Assembly: GCA_020627705.1 (NCBI GenBank)
Contig: JAHDGJ010000001.1
Coordinates: 89,761 to 153,760, forward strand
Reading direction: 5' to 3'
DNA length: 64,000 nucleotides
Origin: Saprospiraceae bacterium
Lineage (GTDB): Bacteria; Bacteroidota; Bacteroidia; Chitinophagales; Saprospiraceae
Part shown: piece by piece, positions 32,941-42,302 of the stretch
How the letters are laid out: the number at the start of each line of letters is the position of its first letter
Position numbering within the stretch: position 1 is the first letter of the stretch
Notes under the pieces: model-generated
Seen by the model: the letters and a program-made list of their open reading frames with translations, nothing else
Told to the model about the DNA's origin: nothing
Databases searched by the model: none
Made by a program: the position numbers and the translations under genes

Positions 32941-34920
32941 ATGGACAAAAACGATTGGATTAAGTCAGGAATATTTTTAGCTGCCATTATTGTTACTGCA
33001 TTCCTTTTTCCACGCTCGCAATATTTCAATTTTGATTATTCTAAGGCTTCACCTTGGGAGCATGAAGATTTGATTGCACCATATGATTTTGCCATGATTA
33101 AATCGGAGGTAGAGCTAGATGAAGAAAGGGCCAACATCCGAAAGTCATTTATACCCAATTATCAAAGATCTAACGAATCAAAAGATCAATACCTAGCTAA
33201 GCTCAATTGGAATTATGCACTAAACCCTATAGCTTATTCCATTCTCGCAAACTCCTTCGATGCCGGAATTTATGATTCTGAGGAATTGACTAAATACAAG
33301 CAAGATAAAATTCGTGTCTATCAGGGAGGGAAAGAAGAGATTATTCGTAAGTCCAATGTCTCGACTACTTCTACGGTGATCAATGCATTGTCTGATTTTG
33401 TTGCTCAGGATACTCTAGAATTGATTAATAAAAATTTAAAACCAAACATAAGCCTAAATCTAGAGGCCAATCAAAAAGAATTGGCGGAGGCCTTAGAGGC
33501 AATTAATCAAGAGAAAGGGTTTATAAAAAAGGGAGAAATGATCGCCCGAAAAGGGGATATAGTATCTGATGAACTGGCATTAAAGGTTGAAGCTCTTCAA
33601 AAGTCATTTAATACCGAACGGACCTCAGGAATAGCCAGCTGGTTGGTTTTTCTTGGATATATCTTGTTGACTTTTCTCATTTATGCGTCCCTGTTGTTTT
33701 TCATAAAAACACACTATCCCAAAATATATCAAGACAACATAAAGATCGCTTTCATATTGATCTGGCCTATTCTTTTTGCTTTCTTAGTGAGCTTGGTCGA
33801 AAGTAATTCTCAACTAAGTACCTATATCATTCCATTTTGTATTGTGCCCATAATTGTATCCAACTTCTATTCCAATAGATTGGCCCTCTTCATTCATATT
33901 GTTGTAGTACTCATTGCAAGTTTTTTATCTCGCCTAGGATATGAATTTACCTTTTTACAAATTTTGGCTGGAATTGTAACTGTTCTTATGGTATCTGAAA
34001 CGCGGCAATGGAATCAATTTTTTAAAGCAATTGGGGTAATTCTGTCTGTCTACTTTATTGGGTATCTAGGCTTAGAACTCATCAAAGAGGCTTCTATTTC
34101 AGAGGTGGGATATGATGTGTTTGGATGGCTTTTGATGAATGGAATATTCTTACTGTTGGCCTATCCTTTTATTCCAATCATTGAAAGAATTTTTGGGTTT
34201 ACTTCGTCCATAACCTTGGCAGAACTTTCTGACTTAAATAATAAAATACTCAAGGATTTGTCGATTAATGCTCCGGGTACTTTTCAGCATTCATTGCAAG
34301 TTGCAAACCTAGCAGAAGCGGCAGTTAAAGAAATTGGAGGTGATTCTTTATTGACCAAAGTTGCAGGATTATATCACGACATTGGTAAAACTTCCAAAGC
34401 CGAATATTTTATCGAGAATCAAGACAACATTGAGTCTCCACATAACAAGTTAACCAATATTGAAAGCGCAAGTATTATTATTAATCATGTTGCAGAGGGC
34501 ATTAAAATTGCAAAGAAGGAAAAACTACCTCAAATAATTATTGATTTTATCGAAACCCATCACGGTACTACGAGGGTCGAATACTTTTATCGTAAACAAA
34601 AAGAGGCTCAAAATTCTGGTCATGTAGATCAAGATCTTTTTACTTATCCAGGTCCGAAGCCAGTGACTAAGGAGCAAACCGTAATGATGATTGCTGATAG
34701 TATTGAGGCAGCTGGTAAAAGTTTAAAATCTCCGACCGGCCAGGATATAGATAAACTGGTGGATAAAATTATTGATCACAAAATTGACTCGGACCAACTG
34801 AGTCAATCAGAATTGACTTTTGATGATTTAGAAAAATGTGCTAAAGTGTTTAAGAAATTGCTTCGTTCTATTTACCACGTCCGAATCGAATATCCAGAAG
34901 AACAAGTTTCTAAGCCATAG
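32941..34920 (+). CDS. 7TM-HD phosphohydrolase, PgpH-like (probable c-di-AMP phosphodiesterase)
   Basis: Membrane protein of 659 aa with the PgpH layout. An N-terminal helix and extracellular 7TMR-HDED domain (residues about 30-220, with RANIRKSFIPNYQ and KGEMIARKGDIVSDE), seven transmembrane helices (about 230-420), and a cytoplasmic HD domain: H450 in FQHSLQVANLAE, H479-D480 in YHDIGK, and the conserved histidines in IETHHGTT. Known PgpH proteins hydrolyse c-di-AMP. No diadenylate cyclase is seen in the window. It ends convergently with an 11-nt overlap. Confidence 0.92.
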   Translation: MDKNDWIKSGIFLAAIIVTAFLFPRSQYFNFDYSKASPWEHEDLIAPYDFAMIKSEVELDEERANIRKSFIPNYQRSNESKDQYLAKLNWNYALNPIAYSILANSFDAGIYDSEELTKYKQDKIRVYQGGKEEIIRKSNVSTTSTVINALSDFVAQDTLELINKNLKPNISLNLEANQKELAEALEAINQEKGFIKKGEMIARKGDIVSDELALKVEALQKSFNTERTSGIASWLVFLGYILLTFLIYASLLFFIKTHYPKIYQDNIKIAFILIWPILFAFLVSLVESNSQLSTYIIPFCIVPIIVSNFYSNRLALFIHIVVVLIASFLSRLGYEFTFLQILAGIVTVLMVSETRQWNQFFKAIGVILSVYFIGYLGLELIKEASISEVGYDVFGWLLMNGIFLLLAYPFIPIIERIFGFTSSITLAELSDLNNKILKDLSINAPGTFQHSLQVANLAEAAVKEIGGDSLLTKVAGLYHDIGKTSKAEYFIENQDNIESPHNKLTNIESASIIINHVAEGIKIAKKEKLPQIIIDFIETHHGTTRVEYFYRKQKEAQNSGHVDQDLFTYPGPKPVTKEQTVMMIADSIEAAGKSLKSPTGQDIDKLVDKIIDHKIDSDQLSQSELTFDDLEKCAKVFKKLLRSIYHVRIEYPEEQVSKP

Positions 34921-35482
34921 TGGTAGAGCTTTTCTTTGCGCCTAAAATTTGGGTCAACATTACATAGGCACCGAAGAAAATTCCACAGTAAAATAGGTTG
35001 CCAACTATGGTATTTTTTAGAAAAGGCAATCCCGCTCCATAGCAAGCCATAAGGCCAGAAAAAGATTTAGGATAGACCCCTGGGACCAACCAAGAACCAA
35101 AATTGGAGATCACAAAAAAGATTAATGAAAAACCTAGTGAAGAAATTAAAACTCTTCGAAAGGTGATTTTCTTGAGGTAAAAATGGCCAATAACAACTGC
35201 TGATATAAAGGCAACATAAGTAGGTATCATATACTGAGAAAATAAAACAAAGCCCTCAGTTTGTGGATACCACATACGCAATACAGTATTATTTAAAATT
35301 AAGTCCGAAACAAACAATACTGCTAATGGTAGAACATATTTTAGATATTTAGTCACGATTACCGCTCCGGAAAGCAAAGCCATCGCACCCAATGGTGAAA
35401 AATTTGCAGGTTGAGGAGCTAATCTTAATGTGGAGGCAACGACAATCAATAATGTTGCAAGCAACAAATTTTTGTTTTTCAT
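34910..35482 (-). CDS. DUF6580-type membrane protein (putative vitamin/ECF-like transporter component)
   Basis: Integral membrane protein of 190 aa with about five or six helices and the N-terminal block RLAPQPANFSPLGAMALLSGA, typical of the family I know as DUF6580 putative transport proteins. Size and topology resemble S components of ECF vitamin transporters, but no EcfA or EcfT is nearby and the substrate cannot be read from sequence. Location two genes from a cobalamin adenosyltransferase is suggestive only. Confidence 0.72.
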   Translation of the reverse strand: MKNKNLLLATLLIVVASTLRLAPQPANFSPLGAMALLSGAVIVTKYLKYVLPLAVLFVSDLILNNTVLRMWYPQTEGFVLFSQYMIPTYVAFISAVVIGHFYLKKITFRRVLISSLGFSLIFFVISNFGSWLVPGVYPKSFSGLMACYGAGLPFLKNTIVGNLFYCGIFFGAYVMLTQILGAKKSSTTMA

Positions 35483-35587
35483 AATGCAAATTTAGAGATT
35501 TTATTTGCTGAACCAAACCCTACCCAAAAAGGGTAGTTTTCATAGCTGAATATTCTGTATATCTTTGGGCTTTCGTAATAAAATTCT

Positions 35588-36538
35588 ATGTTTTTTAAGG
35601 TCAGTAAGGAGGGGAGACATGAATGGTGGCTGTATCTTGCTGGGGTGTTTTTTGTCCTTATGGGATATACCCTTGGCCAAATGCCTTTGAAGTATGCATT
35701 AGAAGCAGCGGCTAGTGCAGACCCCAATTTGGACGAATCAGATGTTTTAGCATTTGCATCAGATCCAGACTTTGCCAAATTTGGGATTGATTTAAATTTT
35801 GGATTTTTCCTTTTGCTTTTGATGTTTGTTGGGGCAAGCATTGTTCTTTGGATTTTAGTTGTTCATTTTCATCGTCGAGAGTGGAAAACAGTGATCACCG
35901 CAAAGCCTAAAATCAATTTTAATAAAATATTATTTGGATTTGCTCTTTGGTTTGGATTTGGAATTTGTAGTGAAATTGCTATGTATGCATTCAATCCAGA
36001 AGATTATATTTTTAATCTTAATTGGAAATCTTTTGTTCCTCTGCTTATCATATGTCTAACCTTACTACCTATACAATCATCCTTTGAAGAAGTATTCTTT
36101 AGAGGATATCTAATGCAAGGGATCGGAAGAATTAGTAGGCACAAATGGGTTCCTTTGCTTATAAGCTCTCTTTTGTTTGGACTTATTCATTCGGCAAACC
36201 CTGAAATTGAGAAGTTTGGGTTTTGGATAATGCAATTTTACTATATGGGGGCTGGGCTTTTATTGGGTCTATTAGTTATAATGGATGACGGCTTAGAATT
36301 GGCTCTTGGTTTTCATGCGGCCACCAATATGTATTCGGCCTTAATTATTGGATATGAGGGAGCTGCAATACAAACTGAAACTTTATTTAAAACTGTTGAA
36401 TACAATGCAACGCTAAAACTCGTAGTATTCCTGATATTTGCAGTAAGCTATTATTTGATTTGTGCTAGAAGGTATGAATGGCCTTCAATAAAAAAGATTT
36501 TTGATCCTATACGTTTAGATTATGATGAAACTGTTTAA
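35588..36538 (+). CDS. CPBP-family intramembrane glutamic protease
   Basis: Membrane protease of the CAAX/CPBP (Abi) family, 316 aa, with about eight helices. All three signature motifs are present: EEVFFRG (E167, E168), FGLIHS (H201) and HAATN (H243, N247). Bacterial members process or protect peptides and signalling proteins; the substrate here is unknown. The ATG start is the first in frame after a 105-nt gap. Its 3' end overlaps the M1 peptidase start by 17 nt, so the two are probably translationally coupled. Confidence 0.92.
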   Translation: MFFKVSKEGRHEWWLYLAGVFFVLMGYTLGQMPLKYALEAAASADPNLDESDVLAFASDPDFAKFGIDLNFGFFLLLLMFVGASIVLWILVVHFHRREWKTVITAKPKINFNKILFGFALWFGFGICSEIAMYAFNPEDYIFNLNWKSFVPLLIICLTLLPIQSSFEEVFFRGYLMQGIGRISRHKWVPLLISSLLFGLIHSANPEIEKFGFWIMQFYYMGAGLLLGLLVIMDDGLELALGFHAATNMYSALIIGYEGAAIQTETLFKTVEYNATLKLVVFLIFAVSYYLICARRYEWPSIKKIFDPIRLDYDETV

Positions 36539-38354
36539 GTCCTTGGTATTAGTATTGATTACAATAGTGAGTATTTCTGCCCAAAGCGATTGGCAACAAA
36601 GAGTGGAATACAAAATGGACATTGATTTTGACACTTCCACGCATCAGTTTGATGGAACACAAAAAATCAAGTACCAAAACAATTCGCCTGATACACTCCA
36701 TAAGGTGTTTTATCATCTCTATTTTAATGCCTTTCAGCCCAATAGTATGATGGACTGGAAATCAAGAAGTGTGGAAGATCCGGATGGGAGAGTACGTGAT
36801 AGAATATATTACCTAAACAAAGAGGAAATCGGTTATCACAAAATCAAATGGATAAAACAAGATGGGAAAGAGTGTAGTTTTCACGTGGAAGGAACAATTC
36901 TTGAAGTCAATTTGAACAAGCAAATAAAGCCAGGTAAAAAGACAGAATTGGAGATGGAATTTGAATCTCAAGTACCTGTACAGATTAGAAGATCTGGTCG
37001 AAATAATGCAGAGGGTATTGATTATTCTATGTCGCAATGGTATCCAAAACTTTGTGAATATGATTACATGGGGTGGCATGCAAACCCTTATGTAGGAAGA
37101 GAGTTCCATGGGGTTTGGGGTGACTTTGATGTTAAGATTACGATTGCTGGAAACCAAATAGTTGCGGCCTCTGGAGTTCAAAAATCCAAAAATGATTATG
37201 TCTCAGTAAACAATGAAAAAAGAACTTGGCATTATAAAGCTGAAAATGTTCATGATTTTGTTTGGGCAGCAGATCCTGACTATAAGTGGATAAAGTACGA
37301 AACAACGGAAGGCGTTGATCTTCATTTCTTTTATCAACCCGGAGAAGATACAGACGAAAATTGGGGGAAATTGCCCTCAATTTTAGCAGAAGCAATAAAA
37401 TTTATGAACGACAGATATGGCAAATATCCATATCCAGTTTTTAAGGTTATCCAAGGTGGAGATGGTGGAATGGAATATCCAATGGCAACCCTAATTACTG
37501 GCAATAGAAGTTTAGGAAGTCTAGTGGGTGTATCGATTCATGAATGGATGCATAGTTGGTACCAAATGGTTTTGGCAACAAATGAGGCCTTGTACCCATG
37601 GATGGATGAGGGCTTTACTTCATTTGGGACAACGGAGACAATGCAATACCTTAGAGAAAAAGAAATGTTAGGTGCTGTTAGTCCTCAGGCCAATCCTTTT
37701 GAAGGCCCTTATGGATCTTATATCGCTAATGCTCTATCAGGTAAGGAAGAAGCTTTGAGTACACATGCTGATCATTACATTACCAATAGAGCTTATGGCG
37801 TTGGATCATATAATAAAGGACAAGTCTTTTTAAAGCAATTAGAATATATCATAGGGCAGAAAGATTTTAATAAAACCTTGTTGAGATATTATGATGAATG
37901 GAAGTTTAAGCATCCAACGGATATAGATTTTATGCGAGTAGCAGAAAAGTGTTCTGGTCTTGAATTGGACTGGTATAGAGAATATTGGGTAAATACAACG
38001 CATACCATTGACTATGCTGTATTTCTAGCCAATCAAGATGAAGAGCGTAAAAAAGGATTGATCTTTTTATCCAAAGAAGGGATAATGCCTATGCCTTTAG
38101 ATGTTGAAGTCAGCTATGCCGATGGTACGAAAGAAATATATAACATTCCATTATCCATCATGCGTGGAAATAAATCGTACGATTATGAAAATCAGCGTAT
38201 TTCAATTGTTAAAGATTGGGCATGGACCCATCCGGCCTATTCTTTAGAAATTATGACCAATGGAAAAGAAATAATTGAAGTTGAAATAGACCCTTCAAAA
38301 CGAATGGCAGACGTTAAAAGGGGAAATAATGTTTGGAGGAAAACGGAAGAGTAA
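36522..38354 (+). CDS. M1-family zinc metallopeptidase (aminopeptidase N-like), secreted
   Basis: Secreted M1 peptidase, 610 aa. The signal peptide (KLFKSLVLVLITIVSISAQS) is followed by a beta-rich N-terminal domain (DFDTSTHQFDGTQKIKYQN) and a thermolysin-like catalytic domain. Zinc site HEWMH (340-344) with third ligand E363 in MDEGF fits HExxH-x18-E exactly; the exopeptidase motif GGMEYP precedes it. Members cleave N-terminal residues from peptides. Two adjacent ATGs; the first is given. Overlaps the CPBP protease gene, suggesting joint expression of two proteases. No T9SS tag seen. Confidence 0.93.
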   Translation: MMKLFKSLVLVLITIVSISAQSDWQQRVEYKMDIDFDTSTHQFDGTQKIKYQNNSPDTLHKVFYHLYFNAFQPNSMMDWKSRSVEDPDGRVRDRIYYLNKEEIGYHKIKWIKQDGKECSFHVEGTILEVNLNKQIKPGKKTELEMEFESQVPVQIRRSGRNNAEGIDYSMSQWYPKLCEYDYMGWHANPYVGREFHGVWGDFDVKITIAGNQIVAASGVQKSKNDYVSVNNEKRTWHYKAENVHDFVWAADPDYKWIKYETTEGVDLHFFYQPGEDTDENWGKLPSILAEAIKFMNDRYGKYPYPVFKVIQGGDGGMEYPMATLITGNRSLGSLVGVSIHEWMHSWYQMVLATNEALYPWMDEGFTSFGTTETMQYLREKEMLGAVSPQANPFEGPYGSYIANALSGKEEALSTHADHYITNRAYGVGSYNKGQVFLKQLEYIIGQKDFNKTLLRYYDEWKFKHPTDIDFMRVAEKCSGLELDWYREYWVNTTHTIDYAVFLANQDEERKKGLIFLSKEGIMPMPLDVEVSYADGTKEIYNIPLSIMRGNKSYDYENQRISIVKDWAWTHPAYSLEIMTNGKEIIEVEIDPSKRMADVKRGNNVWRKTEE

Positions 38355-38403
38355 TAAGCTTCGTAACCAATTTGTATACCTTCCAAACCACTAAGACAAT
38401 CTT

Positions 38404-40839
38404 ATGAAAGATATTTTAAACAAGTCAATTCCACATATTATAGCCTTATTGGCATTTGTGATATGCTCAGTAGTTTATTTCTTACCTCAGCTGCAATCCA
38501 AAGTGGTTCCTCAAGGAGATATGATTCAGTTTCATGGAATGAACGCAGAAATTCAGAAATATAAATCCATTAAATCTGAACCAACATTGTGGACAAACTC
38601 AATGTTTGGAGGAATGCCCACATATCAAATTGCAAGTCCTCAAAAGAACAATATTTTCCGTCCTATTGAAAATTTAATGCAGTTGGGATTTGACAGACCC
38701 ATAGGCTACTTTATATATGCGGCTATTGCTTTTTATATATTATTGCTTTGCTTTAAAGTCAATCCATTTCTTGCCATTGTCGGAGCTTTGGCTTTTTCGT
38801 ATACCACAAATAATCTGGTCTTATTTGAAGCCGGACATGTTACGAAAATTAAGGCTGTTATTTCGCTTCCTATTGTCATAGGAGGTGTACGCTTGCTTTT
38901 TACTCGAAATTATAGCTTAGGCCTTCTCTTATTCACCCTTGGTATGGGATTGAATGTTAGAGCCAATCATTATCAAATGAGCTATTACATGGCCATGTTT
39001 TTGGGTATTTGGGTCATTGCCGAATACGTCAATATGATGCGTAAAGGTGATTTTAAGACTTTGGCCAAGACAAGCATATTATTTATTCTAGGATTAATAA
39101 TTTCTGTAGGGGCAGGGGCTTCAAAATTCATTCCGACCTATGAGTACGCTGAAGATACCATGCGAGGCAAACCCATTTTGGCTTCCGAAGGACAAGCGCA
39201 AACAAGCAGTCAAATCGAAGGGTTAGAATACGGCTATGCTATGGCATGGAGCAATGGCGTAAATGATTTAATGAGTACTATAATTCCGAGAGCAGTAGGT
39301 GGAAGCAATGGTGAAAGTGTTTCAAAGGATACAGAATTTTTGAAAATTTTAAGGCAAAACGGTCAACGTATGGATCGCTCACCAACATATTGGGGCGAAC
39401 TTCCATTTACGGCAGGACCCAACTACTTTGGAATAGTAATGGTGTTGTTTGCTCTTTTGTTTTTTATTTATGCTTCAGGAAGATTTAAATGGTGGTTACT
39501 TGGTGCAATTGTGTTGGGTATGTTGTTGTCGTTGGGTAAAAATTTTGAACCTATAAATAAATTGTTTTTCGACTATTTTCCATTCTATAATAAATTTAGA
39601 GCACCCAATTCAATATTAAGTGTCACCGCTATTTTGGTTCCGCTTGCTGGAATGCTCGGTATAAATGAAGTATTACGCGCTGAGAACAAAAACAAACTAC
39701 TCAAAGGTTTATATGTTTCGGTCGGAATATTAGGAGGTCTTTGTTTGATCCTTGGGTTTTTGGGTTTTGCCTTATTTAGCTTTGAAGGTTTGGGTGACGC
39801 AAGATTTCCAGACGTACTTAAGGATGCTTTGATAGAAGATAGAATGGCGCTTTTGAGAAACGATGCCTTACGCTCATTAGTTTTTATATTTCTTTCTGCG
39901 ATTATTGCCTGGGCGTTTTTAAAAGACAAATTGAGTAAAAATATCTTCATTGGAATTTTTGCCATTTTAATAATTGCAGACCTCTTTCCTGTGGGCATGC
40001 GTTATTTAAATCACGATGGATTTACATCTGAAAGGACGCTCAATAGAAATTTAGAACCTAGACCTGTCGACGTTCAAATTTTAAAAGATACCGATCCGCA
40101 CTATAGAGTATATGATCTTTCGGTAAATCCTTTTAAATCAACAACTACTTCATTACAGCATAAGAGTATTGGTGGATATCATGCCGCTAAGCTTCAGCGG
40201 TTTCAGGACATAATGGACAAATTTTTTGTTGAAACTTCTCAGCAATTAAAGCCCTTAGGACCTAATAATATGAAAATGCTCAACATGTTGAATACCAAAT
40301 ATTTTATTAGCTCTGATGGAGAAGGCGAAGTAGCTCAGCAAAATCCTGCTGCTCTTGGTAATGCATGGTTCGTAGAAGAAATCAAGACGGTTCATACGCC
40401 CAATGAAGAGATTGATATGATTGATAATATCGATCCATTAAAATCAGCCATAGTTCACTCCGATTTTTCAGAGAAGATTAAAACTTCATCATTTAGTAAC
40501 CAAGGAAGTATAAAGTTAACTTCCTATTCGCCCAATAAACTGGTCTACAACAGCAGTAGCTCCGAAGATCAATTCGCGGTGTTTTCTGAAGTATGGTATG
40601 GACCAGATAAAGGATGGCAGGCTACTATAAATGGAGAGTCTGCAGATATTTTAAGAGCCAATTATTTGTTGAGAGCGCTGAATATACCAGCTGGAAATAA
40701 TGAAATAGTATTTGAATTTAAACCCAGCAGTTATTATCGAGGTGGGACTATTGGACTAATTTCATCTCTGCTGTTTATAGGGCTAATGGCTATGGTGGTA
40801 TTTAAATCAAAAATCCCATGGATAAAAGATCATCTTTAA
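38404..40839 (+). CDS. YfhO-family polytopic membrane protein (GT-C-like)
   Basis: Membrane protein of 811 aa, YfhO-like, with about 12 helices and GT-C glycosyltransferase-type features. The N-terminal motif WTNSMFGGMPTYQIASP and the extracytoplasmic C-terminal beta domain (residues about 540-785, KGWQATINGESADILRANYLLRALNIPAGNNEIVFEFKP) are family hallmarks. YfhO proteins add sugars to teichoic acids in Bacillus and are probably lipid-linked-sugar glycosyltransferases elsewhere. The neighbours, a GT4 enzyme and a flippase, support a role in surface glycans. Convergent with the next gene, sharing TTAA at the stops. Confidence 0.88.
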   Translation: MKDILNKSIPHIIALLAFVICSVVYFLPQLQSKVVPQGDMIQFHGMNAEIQKYKSIKSEPTLWTNSMFGGMPTYQIASPQKNNIFRPIENLMQLGFDRPIGYFIYAAIAFYILLLCFKVNPFLAIVGALAFSYTTNNLVLFEAGHVTKIKAVISLPIVIGGVRLLFTRNYSLGLLLFTLGMGLNVRANHYQMSYYMAMFLGIWVIAEYVNMMRKGDFKTLAKTSILFILGLIISVGAGASKFIPTYEYAEDTMRGKPILASEGQAQTSSQIEGLEYGYAMAWSNGVNDLMSTIIPRAVGGSNGESVSKDTEFLKILRQNGQRMDRSPTYWGELPFTAGPNYFGIVMVLFALLFFIYASGRFKWWLLGAIVLGMLLSLGKNFEPINKLFFDYFPFYNKFRAPNSILSVTAILVPLAGMLGINEVLRAENKNKLLKGLYVSVGILGGLCLILGFLGFALFSFEGLGDARFPDVLKDALIEDRMALLRNDALRSLVFIFLSAIIAWAFLKDKLSKNIFIGIFAILIIADLFPVGMRYLNHDGFTSERTLNRNLEPRPVDVQILKDTDPHYRVYDLSVNPFKSTTTSLQHKSIGGYHAAKLQRFQDIMDKFFVETSQQLKPLGPNNMKMLNMLNTKYFISSDGEGEVAQQNPAALGNAWFVEEIKTVHTPNEEIDMIDNIDPLKSAIVHSDFSEKIKTSSFSNQGSIKLTSYSPNKLVYNSSSSEDQFAVFSEVWYGPDKGWQATINGESADILRANYLLRALNIPAGNNEIVFEFKPSSYYRGGTIGLISSLLFIGLMAMVVFKSKIPWIKDHL

Positions 40840-42158
40840 GAAGGTGTACTGATCTTGTCTAATATAGCGGCAAACTGTTTAGTGGTTTCTTGATTAGAGT
40901 AGCGGTTGATTTGTGAGTTTACAGGAGAATTTATTTTGCCTGACTTAAATTCAGTATATTTTTCAGAAAGGTAATCTCTTATTCCATTTTTATCGTTGTA
41001 CTCTAAACTTGTTCCGGCATTGGTTTCTGAAAGAATTTTTGACACATCTCCATTTTGTAAAGCCAAACTCAAAATGGATCTTCTTAATGCCATGTATTCA
41101 AACAATTTTCCGGGGATACGTCCTTTGGCATTTTGTTGTTGGTTGATTAAAAGCAATAAAACACTCGAATTATAAGCCATAGTCAATGCTTCGTTTCTAC
41201 TAACACTTCCAGTATAATCGGTATATGGCTCTAATTTGTATTTCTTAATACTAGATCTAACGGTGAAGTCTACCTGCCCAATTAATTTTAATTCTAAATC
41301 ATGTGCCAGGGATGGATTATCCATAAGCATAGAGGCCAAGACTTCAAAGAGGACAGTCGGATTGCGATCATAGCCCATAATTCCAAGATGTGAAATCGTG
41401 AATTTAGGATTGTTTGTTTTGTTGAGAGATGTGTAATCAGACGAATCATAGCCCCAAGGAATAATTTCAACATCTCGAGCTCCAATGGATTCTAAATCAG
41501 ATTTCCATTGTTTACTAACAATGCTGATGGCATCAGCATATTTAAAAACCTCTCGCTCCATATTCTGATGTTTTTGGAGAGATCGTTTGCTTAATTTTAA
41601 AAGTTTAAAGTAATCCACTTGTGTCCAAGGATCTTGAAAATCTGCAAGCCATGGAATGTTGAATTTCTTTTTTAGTTGCGTAGCTATACGAGTATTGCTA
41701 TGAGGCGGCCCGTTTGAAATTATTGCGTCTACAGGATGTTCGTCCAAGTATTTTGTTAGGAGCTGCACTGATGGCTTTATCCATCGAGCCCGAGCATCTG
41801 GAATAAAAAAGTTACTCCGTATCCATACGGATAAGTTGTGGAGTAGGCCCTTTTTATCATCGTCGGTATAGAAGACATTGTTAACATTGGCATCTTTCTT
41901 TTTACCTGTTATGAACTTATAAATATGATAGGGCTCCCAAATTTTACCCTTAATAATTTCTAAGTCTGGAACAATATCTTTTTCATTCGAATAGTCTAGG
42001 GTAGGATAATGGGCGTTTTGCGCAGTGTAAATAATTGGCTCCCACCCAAATTGTCGTAAGTATTTGGACAATTTTAAACATCTCAAAACGGTAATGCCTC
42101 CTCCAGGCGGCCAATAATAAGTAATAAGTAAAACTCTTTTCTTTTTTTTCACTCTCAC
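40836..42158 (-). CDS. glycosyltransferase, GT4/GT-B type
   Basis: Glycosyltransferase of 440 aa beginning at GTG. N-terminal RVLLITYYWPPGGGITVLRCLKLSKYL is the GT4 acceptor domain (GGxGxxxxK type). The C-terminal donor domain has ISHLGIMGYDRNPTVLFEVL, YTGSVSRNEALTMAYNSSVLLLLI and the usual EYMALRRSILSL segment. It probably transfers a sugar from a nucleotide sugar in cell-surface polysaccharide or glycoprotein assembly. Sugar and acceptor are unknown. It lies between YfhO-like and flippase genes, consistent with envelope glycan work. Confidence 0.88.
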   Translation of the reverse strand: MRVKKKKRVLLITYYWPPGGGITVLRCLKLSKYLRQFGWEPIIYTAQNAHYPTLDYSNEKDIVPDLEIIKGKIWEPYHIYKFITGKKKDANVNNVFYTDDDKKGLLHNLSVWIRSNFFIPDARARWIKPSVQLLTKYLDEHPVDAIISNGPPHSNTRIATQLKKKFNIPWLADFQDPWTQVDYFKLLKLSKRSLQKHQNMEREVFKYADAISIVSKQWKSDLESIGARDVEIIPWGYDSSDYTSLNKTNNPKFTISHLGIMGYDRNPTVLFEVLASMLMDNPSLAHDLELKLIGQVDFTVRSSIKKYKLEPYTDYTGSVSRNEALTMAYNSSVLLLLINQQQNAKGRIPGKLFEYMALRRSILSLALQNGDVSKILSETNAGTSLEYNDKNGIRDYLSEKYTEFKSGKINSPVNSQINRYSNQETTKQFAAILDKISTPS

Positions 42159-42302
42159 ACGATAGGTAATCGATCAGTCAAAGATAGAAATCGATTTCTT
42201 GCGCCATAATTTTGTCTAAACTTAAATCCTAGATTTCAAAAGATTTATCAAACTGTACTGAAGGTTGCGTAATTTCGTTTTAGCACTTGAAAAGACTACT
42301 GC

